Assembly: GCA_024226315.1 (NCBI GenBank)
Contig: JAAELT010000460.1
Coordinates: 1 to 64,000, forward strand
Reading direction: 5' to 3'
DNA length: 64,000 bases
Source of the DNA: a bacterium
GTDB taxonomy: Bacteria; Acidobacteriota; Thermoanaerobaculia; Multivoradales; J023
The position numbers and the translations under genes were made by a program. This document shows, piece after piece, positions 35,145 to 43,832 of this stretch; position 1 is the first letter of the stretch; the number at the start of each line of letters is the position of its first letter. The notes under the pieces were generated by a model, which was not told the DNA's origin, ran no database searches, and was given only the letters and a program-made list of their open reading frames with translations.

Positions 35145-37665
35145 GCTGTCGCGAGAGATCGCTCGGCGATTCACCTCTGCGGACTCCACGGCAGGTCTCG
35201 ATCAATTCGCAGCAGCGGTCGCCGATATCGAAGGCGTGGCCGGTGCCCTGATCGCCACTTGCGATCGAGAGGGCTATCCGCTGGCCTTCGGTGAAGAAGG
35301 CCTGACGATCGAGAGCGACGTGCCGCTGGACGTGTTGGCTAGCGCTCGCTCGGGTCTCGAGCCGGGTACCGGGTGGTCGAGGCTGACGACCAACGGCAGC
35401 ATCGCCCTGCCGGGAGACGTCTGGGCCCGTACTTGTCACGGTTCTGACCCACCCCGCGGCTTGGTGCTGGTTCGCCTGCTCGAGCCCTCGGCAGAGTCGA
35501 TCGTCACCGGCTGCATCGATCACGCTCTCGACCACCTCGAATGGGCCCTCGCCAGCGTGCTGACAAACGAACAGACACGGCTCGTCGAACGCCTGCACAA
35601 TCTCGAGGGGGAGCAGGTCGGCAGTTCGCAACTCCTCGATACCGCCGTTGTCGCCGAGCGACTCAGAGGCATCTTCGACGCCAACGCGGTCACGATTCTG
35701 ATCCGCGAGCAGGGGAAACTCTACCTTTCAGCCACCACGGATGAGGCGCTAGCAGAAACGCCCGTCACGTACGATCAAGGAGTGGGGTTTGCGGGGTTCG
35801 TGCTCGACACCAACACACCGGTTCGGCTCTATGACGCCCGGGACAATGAAGAAATCGAGGCGAAGGTGCGAGAAGACCTCGATCGAGAGGACGGGTTCCT
35901 TCACCCTGAAAGCCTGGCGGCTGGCAAGGAGCCCTTTCGTTTCCTCGCGGTGCCGATGCGTTTCAGCGGCAACCCCACTGGAGTCATTCGCCTCCTGCGG
36001 GAGAAGCACAAACCGCCGTTCACTGTCGAAGAGCAGACGGCGCTTCAGCATTCTGCCAACCTTCTCGCCGCCATGATGTTCTTTTCCTGGCGCCAGTACC
36101 TCGCCACCGCCGTCCTGGACGCCGAGACGGAAGCCGTCTGCATCACTCGCAGCGAGCCGGGCACAGTCTACAGCGTGCCGCTAGTGGTATATGCCGAATC
36201 GGGCGCCAAGAAGCTCTTCAGGCGCGACATCACTGGCATGGACGCGAGCTCTCTCTATTCCGAAGGCGAATATGATCGTATCCAGAAGCTCTTGGAGGAA
36301 GGCATCGCCCGAGGCGACAGAGAATTCGGACCGATCAAAACCAAAGTGACTCGCTTTGGGGAGACGGGGAACGAGATCCGTCGGGTCGATATTTCCTATC
36401 GCTTCGTTACTAGCCCTTTTGTCAAGCCTGAAACTCACTACACGACTGCTGTGATTCGCGACACGACAGAGGAGCAGCTTCGTGCCCGCCGAGACAAGCT
36501 GTTGGCGATCGAGCACGAACGTCTGTCCTCGCTTCTCGATCACAAGGGCCTTGCCTACTTCGCAGCCGACGGCGGCGGGAGGACCATGGCTACCAGCCTC
36601 ACCGAAACACGGCTGACCGGCTACTCAAGCGACGACCTCCTAGGGGAGCACCGCAAGATACTCTATGAGAGGCAGGCCGACCAAGACGATCTCATGGCAC
36701 AGATGAGGGGAAAGAGGGGCGACTTTGTGCATACAGTCAGGCGTCTCAAGAGAAAAGACCACGAGCTCTTTCTCGCCGAAGGCATCGCTCGAGTTCTCTA
36801 TGACGAAGACGGCCAGGAGATCGGCTACGAAGGGCTCTATGAAGACGTCACTGATCGAATGCGATTGCAGGGATTTCTAGACCTCGACACCAAGCGGGTT
36901 ATCAAAGCCCAGGAGCTCTTTGAGAAGCTGCGCGAGAATGCCAGCTTCCAGCTGCTCTTCATGAACAGCTTTGCGCATCAGGTTCGGTCGCCACTCGGCG
37001 CCCTGATCCACCATCTAGTGAACTTCAGGAAGGGCATCATCGATGCCACGCGTTTCAAGGACGAGCTCGGATATGTCATCGGCCAGGCCAACGTTTGCGC
37101 TCTACAGATCGAAAACCTCACGTATATGGACAAGATTCTGAGAGGCGAGTCGTTTGAATTCGCCCAGGTCAATTTGGCCAAACTAGCGATCCAGACAAAG
37201 TTGGACTTCGAGCATCTCGCCGTCGACAAGAAGATCAGAGTCGAGGTCGATGGCACCAGCATCGACAAACACTTGCTCATCCGCGGTCACAACGAGCTGC
37301 TTCGCCAGGTTCTGGTCAATCTGATTGACAACGGGATCAAGTACTCCGTTCCCCACACCAGAATCAGGATCCGGGGCTGCGCCGGACCTCAGTGTTACTT
37401 GCAGGTGACGAGTCGCGGGCTTCCGATTCCGCGTGAGGACAGAGAGCGGATCTTTGAGCGTGGCTTCCGACGCCCCGCAGCCAAGGCCGCGGTACCGGAC
37501 GGCACCGGTCTCGGCCTCTGGTTGGTCCGCAAGATCTTGGCAGCACACAACGCGACGATCCGCTGCACCGAGATCCTTGAGGAGAAGAGAGAACGGACGG
37601 CCTTCCAGATCTTCTTCAAACATCCGACTCTCGACCGCAGCGTCAGCCGCCGGAGCGCAGCATGA
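35098..37665 (+). CDS. GAF-PAS sensor histidine kinase
   Basis: The product has 855 residues with no membrane segment. A GAF domain spans about 180-330 ('GVGFAGFVLDTNTPVRLYDA', 'FRFLAVPMRFSGNPTGVIRL'), an unassigned region 340-460, and a PAS domain about 480-600 ('LTGYSSDDLLGEH', 'GYEGLYEDVTDRM'). The phosphoacceptor helix is 'NSFAHQVRSPLGALIHHLVN' (His near residue 627). The ATPase part has the N box 'NLIDNGIKYS' and G2 'GTGLGLWLVRKI', but the G1 Asp is replaced ('QVTSRGLPIPRED'). It starts within the ATPase gene and overlaps the receiver gene (ATGA). Confidence 0.85.
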   Translation: MLRHLRQRRARTAAAELSREIARRFTSADSTAGLDQFAAAVADIEGVAGALIATCDREGYPLAFGEEGLTIESDVPLDVLASARSGLEPGTGWSRLTTNGSIALPGDVWARTCHGSDPPRGLVLVRLLEPSAESIVTGCIDHALDHLEWALASVLTNEQTRLVERLHNLEGEQVGSSQLLDTAVVAERLRGIFDANAVTILIREQGKLYLSATTDEALAETPVTYDQGVGFAGFVLDTNTPVRLYDARDNEEIEAKVREDLDREDGFLHPESLAAGKEPFRFLAVPMRFSGNPTGVIRLLREKHKPPFTVEEQTALQHSANLLAAMMFFSWRQYLATAVLDAETEAVCITRSEPGTVYSVPLVVYAESGAKKLFRRDITGMDASSLYSEGEYDRIQKLLEEGIARGDREFGPIKTKVTRFGETGNEIRRVDISYRFVTSPFVKPETHYTTAVIRDTTEEQLRARRDKLLAIEHERLSSLLDHKGLAYFAADGGGRTMATSLTETRLTGYSSDDLLGEHRKILYERQADQDDLMAQMRGKRGDFVHTVRRLKRKDHELFLAEGIARVLYDEDGQEIGYEGLYEDVTDRMRLQGFLDLDTKRVIKAQELFEKLRENASFQLLFMNSFAHQVRSPLGALIHHLVNFRKGIIDATRFKDELGYVIGQANVCALQIENLTYMDKILRGESFEFAQVNLAKLAIQTKLDFEHLAVDKKIRVEVDGTSIDKHLLIRGHNELLRQVLVNLIDNGIKYSVPHTRIRIRGCAGPQCYLQVTSRGLPIPREDRERIFERGFRRPAAKAAVPDGTGLGLWLVRKILAAHNATIRCTEILEEKRERTAFQIFFKHPTLDRSVSRRSAA

Positions 37666-38138
37666 GCTCACCGCCCAAGATCCTGCTGGTCGACGACCAC
37701 CTCGGCGACATCCGACCGCTGATCCACCACCTCGAGTGGCTCGGCTATGGCATCGACCACGTCGCCAACGAGGAAGCCGCACGGCGAGCTCTCGAAGCGG
37801 TCAGCGCGGACGATACGGCGTACGCCCTAGCGATCATCGACATCATGGTCTCGACCAAAGACATCATGGACCTGGTCGATCTCGACGCGTCATTCCTGGA
37901 GGATTCGCAGGACACCGGCATTCGCCTGTGCGAGTACGCCCGCGAGCAGCTGGGCATCTCGGAAGAACACCTCCCGATTATCTGTATCTCAGCGCGGAAC
38001 GATGACGCCGCAAGGGACGCTCTCGACGCGCTGGGCATTCCCCTTTACGGCCGGGTGCCGAAGCCAGACGGGTCGATCCTCCAGTACTTCGACTCGAATC
38101 TGCCGAAGATCCCGCGGCAAGCCCAGAGTGCCGATTGA
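37662..38138 (+). CDS. Stand-alone response regulator receiver domain
   Basis: The product has 158 residues. The acidic pair is 'ILLVDDHLGD', the phosphoacceptor Asp is in 'YALAIIDIMVST' near residue 60, then come 'PIICISAR' and the Lys in 'GRVPKPDG'. About 25 residues rich in Asp ('DIMDLVDLDASFLEDSQDTG') are inserted after beta-3, where a canonical receiver has a short loop. There is no output domain, so it may work through protein contacts, perhaps with the ATPase encoded two genes upstream. Confidence 0.85.
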   Translation: MSSPPKILLVDDHLGDIRPLIHHLEWLGYGIDHVANEEAARRALEAVSADDTAYALAIIDIMVSTKDIMDLVDLDASFLEDSQDTGIRLCEYAREQLGISEEHLPIICISARNDDAARDALDALGIPLYGRVPKPDGSILQYFDSNLPKIPRQAQSAD

Positions 38139-38159
38139 CATAAGCGGATATGCTTATGT
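38138..38159 (+). terminator. Hairpin at the end of the three-gene operon
   Basis: A perfect 8-bp inverted repeat (ACATAAGC/GCTTATGT, 6-base loop) begins at the last base of the receiver stop codon. No T-run follows, so it may be a Rho-dependent stop aid or an operator and not a canonical intrinsic terminator. Confidence 0.4.
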
Positions 38160-38803
38160 GCGGAAAATCCAAGGATTTGGAGCAAGTTAGGAGCTCATCG
38201 AGCGTCTCAACGGCTCTGTGTCGCGGGCCTGCTAACGCTTACGAACGCTTTCCCTGGCCTCTCGGTCTTGCTTTGACCTGGCTCAACGGGCATAATCCAA
38301 AAATGCTGACCCTGATCCAAAATTATGATCCTGGGAGTCTGAACGGCGAGGCTCGAACGCCTCGACCGTCTCACTGAGATCCAGGGCACGGCTGCCGCAG
38401 CTACATCTCATGCAACACTATGGAGTTTCGGGCAGGCAGCCAGGGAATCGGGCCGACATGACGTCTACTGGGGTCGCCGGCTCCGACCAGTCTGCTGAGG
38501 CAGACGCGACAGCAGAAGAACCCGCGCTCGCGGTGCCGATCTTCGTCTCAGCTCTCGGACGAACTCGCCAAACGGCTCGAGCCCACGGCTCCGCCACCGC
38601 GATTGAGGATGCCTGCAGCCACAGCGGGCATCCGGGGACTTCCAATCTCCTCGGGTGGTTGACCGCCACCTCGCCGACCTCTACGCGACCAACCGTCGGC
38701 CGCCTTCAGCGTCCTGTCGACCAGACGCTTGGCGATCTCCGACGAGCCTATAGTCTTATCGTTCGTCCGTCACTCCGTTAAACTAACTAGGGAGCTGTAT
38801 GCC
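38160..38803. other. Gene-free stretch with insertion-sequence-like ends
   Basis: No frame here looks like a protein. At about 38290-38336 the sequence holds short spaced repeats (AATCCAAAAATGCTGACC, then TGATCCAAAATTATGATCC) resembling the multiple terminal repeats of IS21-type elements, but no transposase or second end is visible. TTGCTT (38268-38273) and CATAAT (38291-38296) with a 17-base gap could be a plus-strand promoter. A GAGGC...GCCTC palindrome lies at about 38349-38366. The 38410-38781 frame has no recognisable domain and is not called. Confidence 0.4.
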
Positions 38804-39001
38804 ATGCGTAGACTCGGCCTTAGACTGTGTTTTCTTATCCTGATTGCCGGGCTGCTGCCACCGGTGCCGATTTCAACGGGCGCCTCTGAGATCAATCCCA
38901 AATTCGGCGCTTGCCGCGGGGGCGATGGTTCGCCGAACCTGGCGGTGGGGATGCCGACGTGCGCACCCAGCAACGATGGGTGCCTCAACATGGCGAGCTG
39001 A
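38804..39001 (+). CDS. Small secreted Cys-containing protein
   Basis: The product has 65 residues; ATG at 38804 has GGGAG about 9 bases upstream. The first 28 residues are a signal peptide ('MRRLGLRLCFLILIAGLLPP', cleavage near 'TGAS'). The mature part is only about 37 residues, with three Cys ('FGACRGGDG', 'PTCAPSNDGCLNMAS'). It lies 13 bases before the next secreted protein gene, so the two are probably cotranscribed. No family is recognised. Confidence 0.55.
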   Translation: MRRLGLRLCFLILIAGLLPPVPISTGASEINPKFGACRGGDGSPNLAVGMPTCAPSNDGCLNMAS

Positions 39002-39014
39002 CGGAGACGGCATA

Positions 39015-40316
39015 ATGAAGTCTACTCCGATCAGAACGAAGCGATCCGCCGGCGCTGCGAGACGGCGGCCCGAGGCTCTCAGAGCCTCGGTGATACTAGG
39101 CTTGTGTGGGTGTCTGGCTGCGGCCGGCTCTCAAGCAGAGAACTGCCGACGCCAGGAGTCGGCGGGATGGCAGTTGTCGGAATTCAGCTTCGCCACATGG
39201 GGTGACACCGCCCAATCGCGAGCCGTGCTGGTCGACCTCTTCGAGCGTCGCAGTCTCGACCTCGAAGTCCAGAACCGCACTACCGGGGAGCTCACTCTTC
39301 GCCCCGACTCATCCGTCAGCCGCTTCGACGACCTTTTCCCCGAAGCGCCAGTCGTCGACGGCGTTGAGCAGACCGCGGAGCTCCTCTACGGCATCAAGCG
39401 CAGCAACGGCGGCTTCATCGGCCTCAATCTGGACGCGAGCAATGGTGTCCCGAGCGCGATCCAATGGTACGACTCGACCCTCGGCAAGCGGGACAGCACG
39501 CAGCTGCTGAGCCGGGTCGGTATGGCGGGGGAGCTGATCGAGGACAACCGGGTGATGTCGATGTGGGACTGGCAGCCGGTGGCCGATCAGTTCTTCGCCT
39601 ACGGCTCACTCGGCATCGCCGGCCGGCTCGACCATTTTCGGGAAGGTTTCTACATCACTCAGGTTCAGACGCCGGGCAACGACAACGTCACACCGATGGC
39701 CCACATGGTTTCGGACTTGCCAGGACACCGACACTACGCACTCCATCACGAGTTCATCGCCGTCATCGGCGATGTCGTGTACTTCGTGGAGATGGGCACT
39801 CATCCGAGTCTGTTGTACTTCGACACGAGGAATGACGAGCTCGGGCGGCTCGAGGGATTTCCCGGCTCGGACAAGCCCCTCCCGTATCCTCCCTTCAAGT
39901 CGGTCGACGGGATCTACAAGGCGATCGAGGGAATGAACATCCCGGTGGGCCTCTATGCCAGCAAGGGCTTTCTCTACGCGCTCGTACGGCAACCCGAAGG
40001 GGACGGTGTCACCTCCTGGAAGGCAGTCAAGCTGCGCCCCAACTTCGAAAACGGTACGGTAGAAACCGTAGGAGAGGTCAGGCTACCGACCCAACAGGCG
40101 ACGCGTCACCTGTACGTGCTCGTGGGCGAGACGACATGGCTGGCGCTCGAGCTCGGACCCATGCGGCCCGGGGCCATGAAGCACAATCTGCTCGCTGCCG
40201 TGACGATCCCCCAGAGTTGGATCGCCGAGCCGCACACCTCGCCGCTCGGAAGCCGCAGACCGGTCCGCTGCGTATCGGGCAATCGGGCTCCTGACCCCTC
40301 TCGGACAGCTCCGTAG
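39015..40316 (+). CDS. Secreted protein of unknown function
   Basis: ATG at 39015 gives 433 residues; GGAG lies 9 bases upstream. A basic N-terminus and hydrophobic stretch ('ASVILGLCGCLAAAGSQA') form a signal peptide. The body has repeated short beta-like segments ('YGIKRSNGGFIGLNLDAS', 'HYALHHEFIAVIGDVVYFVE', 'GLYASKGFLYALVRQPEGDG'), suggesting a beta-propeller-like sensor or binding domain. No enzyme motif is visible. It sits between the small secreted peptide and the WD40-cyclase gene. Confidence 0.7.
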   Translation: MKSTPIRTKRSAGAARRRPEALRASVILGLCGCLAAAGSQAENCRRQESAGWQLSEFSFATWGDTAQSRAVLVDLFERRSLDLEVQNRTTGELTLRPDSSVSRFDDLFPEAPVVDGVEQTAELLYGIKRSNGGFIGLNLDASNGVPSAIQWYDSTLGKRDSTQLLSRVGMAGELIEDNRVMSMWDWQPVADQFFAYGSLGIAGRLDHFREGFYITQVQTPGNDNVTPMAHMVSDLPGHRHYALHHEFIAVIGDVVYFVEMGTHPSLLYFDTRNDELGRLEGFPGSDKPLPYPPFKSVDGIYKAIEGMNIPVGLYASKGFLYALVRQPEGDGVTSWKAVKLRPNFENGTVETVGEVRLPTQQATRHLYVLVGETTWLALELGPMRPGAMKHNLLAAVTIPQSWIAEPHTSPLGSRRPVRCVSGNRAPDPSRTAP

Positions 40317-40344
40317 AGCTTCGCCGGCGAGGCGATGTCGGCTG

Positions 40345-43300
40345 GTGTCGGCGAGTGAGATCGATTCGGCGGCAGGTCACGGTTGGCCTGCCGCCTGCTA
40401 TGCTCAAGACACCTTGACGCCAGCGACGCTACTCGCCTCGTCGTGCCAGTCTTCCAAGATCTGGCCGGGTTGTGCCGCGTGGGCACTTTGGGCCTGCGCG
40501 GCTCTCTTGCCGGCCGCCGCACAACCGCCGCCCGACCCAAGACCGTCCGCTCTACAATCGCTGATCCCCGAAGGCGAGAATCTGGCGGCGACGCTGGACG
40601 CGGCAGCCGAGCTCCTCGCCGATGCCAGCCCGAGGGAGGCGATGTATGCGCTGGCCTGGCATCCCGACGGCATCGAGTTGGCCACCGGGGGGGTGGATGG
40701 AATCGTCACGTTATGGGATCTCGAAACCGGCCTCGAGCGACGCCGACTGGAAGATTCCTCCCGCGCCGTGCAATCGCTCACCTACAGCCCCGACGGCCGG
40801 TGGCTGGCGAGTGGCTCGGATGCCGGCATCGTGCGGCTGTGGGACCTGACGAAGGATCGCGAACCGCGTCGACTGGACGGCTGGGCCGTCGCCTTCAACC
40901 CCAGTGACAACCAGCTGGCGATCGGCGCCAGGGACGGCAAGATCCAGATCCTGGATCCCCAGAGCCGCGACGAAGAGCTGGCCTCCTGGCCGGGACACGG
41001 CGAACGGATCTCCGCGCTCTCCTGGCATCCCGCCGGAACCGCCCTGGCAAGCGGATCGTGGGACCGGACGGCCAAGCTCTGGTACGGCCCCGACAGCAAT
41101 GGGACCGCTCACACTGGCGGAACCTGGGACCGTGACAGTACCGACGGGAGGCGCCTGGATACGGACCACGAGGAGCGGGTCAACGCGGTCAGTTGGAGTC
41201 CCGACGGCGGCTTGCTGGCAACGGCCTCGGCAGACAGTACGGTCCGGGTCTGGGATCCCGCAACGGGTGAGGAATTGCGGCGTTTCGACGGCCACCGCAC
41301 GGCCGCCACGGCCGTGGCCTGGCATCCGGGCGGTCATTCCCTGGCTTCCGCTTCGCGCGACGGTACCGTGAGGCTCTTGAGCCACGCCACAGGCGAAGAG
41401 GTCGCGCAGCTCGAGAACTACGGTGGCGAGGTATTCGCCGTCAGCTTCAACCCTTCCGGCAGCCTGCTGGCCGCGGCCACGGAAGACGGCTTCATCGGAT
41501 TGTGGGGATTCTCTTCAGGCCGGCAGGTGCGCCAGATCGGGGGCCAGGTAAGCCCCGTCGAGGCGCTGGCCTTCGATCATCCGGGGCAGATCTTGGCGGC
41601 AGGCTCGAAGGGAGAGATCCGGCTCTGGGGGGCACCCGAAGTAAACCCGCGAGGCCCCTTGGTCCTGTCGCTCGCGGGTGGCCAGACGCCTCGCTGCCTC
41701 GCCCTCGACAATACTGGTGAGACGCTGGCGGCGGGCTTCCAGGAGGGCCCCATCGCCTGGTGGCGACGATCGGCTGAGGACGCCAGCCGCTTCGAGAGGC
41801 AGGCACCGCTGCCTACTCACAGCTATGCGTTGGCGGCGCTCGAATTCTCCCCCAGCGGCGCGGTACTGGCAACTGGTTTCGATGACGGCACCATCCACGT
41901 CCGTGATCTCTCGACGCGCGAGATCTACCGCGATCTCGAATACCCAAGGTCGGAGCAAGAGCCACCGAGCAAGAAGAATCTGGCACTGGCTTTCAGCCCT
42001 GATGGCAACAGGCTGGTGGGCGCATTTGCTGATCGCACCCTCTATCTGTGGGATCTCGAGTCTCGGGAGCTGCTGTCTACAGCGACTTCGGGAGCGGGTG
42101 GAGATGTTCTCGACATCCGTTTTACTTCGCCGACGAGGGTGATCGCGGTGTTGCGTGGAGGAGACGTCCATTCCTGGGACTCCGGCCAACGTACGACTCG
42201 ACTCGTCGGACGCCTGGATCGCAATTTGAGCGCAGCCGCCTTCGGTGGTGCCGGCGAAGCCCTGGCGACTGCCGGCCAGCGTCAAGGCTTGGTGCGCATC
42301 GAGAAACAGCGCTCCCAGGGAGTCTTCGAGCTGTTTCGCGCACTTCTCGGCAGTGGACAGGGCCGTTGGATCGATTGCCGGCGGCCAGGGCGCTGCTATC
42401 GCTATGACGACGGCACCGTGTTGATGCGCCAGGGTAGCTCCGGCGAGCTCGAGCCTCTGCCCGTGCAGCGGCCGGCCACGGCGCCAGATCTACAGTTCGG
42501 TGAGCCTCCTCCGACGAGGATCCAGATCGCCGATGGCGAGTCTGCTCCGGTCACGCTCAAGCTCAGGAATCCGGGTCCGCAGAGAGCACTCTGGGTCAGG
42601 GTCCATCAAACAGGAGCGGTGCCCGACGATCCGGTGGTGTTCCAGCCTCCCGCCGGGCGGGTGATCATCGAGCCCGGGGAAGACATCGAGCTTCGAGGCG
42701 AGGTGTCGATGCAAAGCGCCTACGAGAATCCGGTGACCGAGGAAGCTGAGCTGAATCTGGTCGTGACGAGCGCGGGCGGCAAGCACCTCTTCCTGGGTCC
42801 GATCCGCGTCACGAACATCGTACCGACCGTCGAGTGGCGGGGCGCCCGAATCTCGCTCGGAGCGGGGCGCCTGTCGGTCGATCTCGCCAATACCGAGGAC
42901 GTTCCCTTCTCGGCAAGCCATGTCTCGTTTCACCCTCCCGATGCTGTGGGGCCTCTGATCGAGACCGATGCCTTTGCTGATCTGGGTGAGGGGCAGGAGG
43001 CCCGCTTCGAACAGGAGCTGTCCTCCGAGAGCCGCTCCGAGCTGTCGAGGCGTCTGGACTTCGCGGTCTACAAGACCGAGCCTCCAGTACACCGCTGGAG
43101 CTTCGAAAACCAGCGATTGCTGGCATTTCCGTTTGACCGGCCGTGGCTCTACCTGGCCCTGTTGTTGGCGTTGTTGCCAGTGGCGGCTTATCTCTTGCCG
43201 CGGTTCGTTGCGTGGCGACGACCCCCAGCCGCCGGACGGCGGAGCGGACTCCATAGCTGGGTAGGTGACCCGCAGGCCGAGTATGCTCAGCTGGCGATCG

Positions 43301-43815
43301 TCTTCACGGATGTGGTCAAGAGCACTCAGCTCCTACACGACATCAAGACGGCCGCTTGGTCGAAAGTGCGAAACCAGCACTTCAATCGCACCGACGCCTT
43401 GGTCGTGCAGCACGGCGGTTACGTCGTAAAATCGACCGGCGATGGCCGGCTGGTCGCGTTTCGCAACTCTATCGATGCGCTGAAGTTTGCACTCGAACTC
43501 GAGAGCCAAACCGGTCATCCCAGAATCCGCATACGGGTAGGCATCCACGTCGGCCAAGTGCAACTCGATCAGGATGACATACACGGCCCGGTTGTGCATC
43601 TCGCGAGTCGGGTCATGGACATTGCCAAGAACGGTGGCGTGGTGGCAAGCAATCAAGTGAAGGCAGATCACGACAGCGCGTTTCACGACCATCACCACCC
43701 TTATTCATGGGAAGAGATCCAAGATCGGGAGATACCTGACTTCAAGCGGCACGGCAATCCGTGGCTAGTCCGCTACAAAGCCAAAGATGGAAGCTTAGAG
43801 AAAGAGAACGTTTAG
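40345..43815 (+). CDS. WD40-repeat transmembrane class III nucleotide cyclase
   Basis: The product has up to 1156 residues; the GTG at 40345 is uncertain and a TTG about 23 codons later is possible. A signal-peptide-like stretch lies near residues 40-60 ('WALWACAALLPAAAQ'). About 13 WD40 repeats span 98-630 ('VNAVSWSPDGGLLATASADS'). An Ig-like region (about 710-920) and a single membrane helix ('WLYLALLLALLPVAAYLLPR', near 933-953) follow. The cytoplasmic end is a class III cyclase: metal Asp in 'IVFTDVVKSTQ' and in 'STGDGRLVAF', and 'GPVVHLASRV', where the usual transition-state Asn is His but Arg is kept. This suggests an external sensor making cAMP or cGMP. Confidence 0.82.
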   Translation: MSASEIDSAAGHGWPAACYAQDTLTPATLLASSCQSSKIWPGCAAWALWACAALLPAAAQPPPDPRPSALQSLIPEGENLAATLDAAAELLADASPREAMYALAWHPDGIELATGGVDGIVTLWDLETGLERRRLEDSSRAVQSLTYSPDGRWLASGSDAGIVRLWDLTKDREPRRLDGWAVAFNPSDNQLAIGARDGKIQILDPQSRDEELASWPGHGERISALSWHPAGTALASGSWDRTAKLWYGPDSNGTAHTGGTWDRDSTDGRRLDTDHEERVNAVSWSPDGGLLATASADSTVRVWDPATGEELRRFDGHRTAATAVAWHPGGHSLASASRDGTVRLLSHATGEEVAQLENYGGEVFAVSFNPSGSLLAAATEDGFIGLWGFSSGRQVRQIGGQVSPVEALAFDHPGQILAAGSKGEIRLWGAPEVNPRGPLVLSLAGGQTPRCLALDNTGETLAAGFQEGPIAWWRRSAEDASRFERQAPLPTHSYALAALEFSPSGAVLATGFDDGTIHVRDLSTREIYRDLEYPRSEQEPPSKKNLALAFSPDGNRLVGAFADRTLYLWDLESRELLSTATSGAGGDVLDIRFTSPTRVIAVLRGGDVHSWDSGQRTTRLVGRLDRNLSAAAFGGAGEALATAGQRQGLVRIEKQRSQGVFELFRALLGSGQGRWIDCRRPGRCYRYDDGTVLMRQGSSGELEPLPVQRPATAPDLQFGEPPPTRIQIADGESAPVTLKLRNPGPQRALWVRVHQTGAVPDDPVVFQPPAGRVIIEPGEDIELRGEVSMQSAYENPVTEEAELNLVVTSAGGKHLFLGPIRVTNIVPTVEWRGARISLGAGRLSVDLANTEDVPFSASHVSFHPPDAVGPLIETDAFADLGEGQEARFEQELSSESRSELSRRLDFAVYKTEPPVHRWSFENQRLLAFPFDRPWLYLALLLALLPVAAYLLPRFVAWRRPPAAGRRSGLHSWVGDPQAEYAQLAIVFTDVVKSTQLLHDIKTAAWSKVRNQHFNRTDALVVQHGGYVVKSTGDGRLVAFRNSIDALKFALELESQTGHPRIRIRVGIHVGQVQLDQDDIHGPVVHLASRVMDIAKNGGVVASNQVKADHDSAFHDHHHPYSWEEIQDREIPDFKRHGNPWLVRYKAKDGSLEKENV

Positions 43816-43832
43816 CTCTTTGACCTTAGGAT

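Noticed and set aside
38340..38370. tRNA T-arm fragment (GGCGTTCGAGCC on the minus strand) as an attachment-site copy
   Set aside because: The flanking stem does not pair in tRNA register and it does not match the tRNA-Ala 3' end; it is only a short palindrome.
38410..38781. 123-codon frame in the gene-free stretch
   Set aside because: There is no ribosome binding site, recognisable domain or signal peptide, and composition is like the surrounding non-coding DNA.
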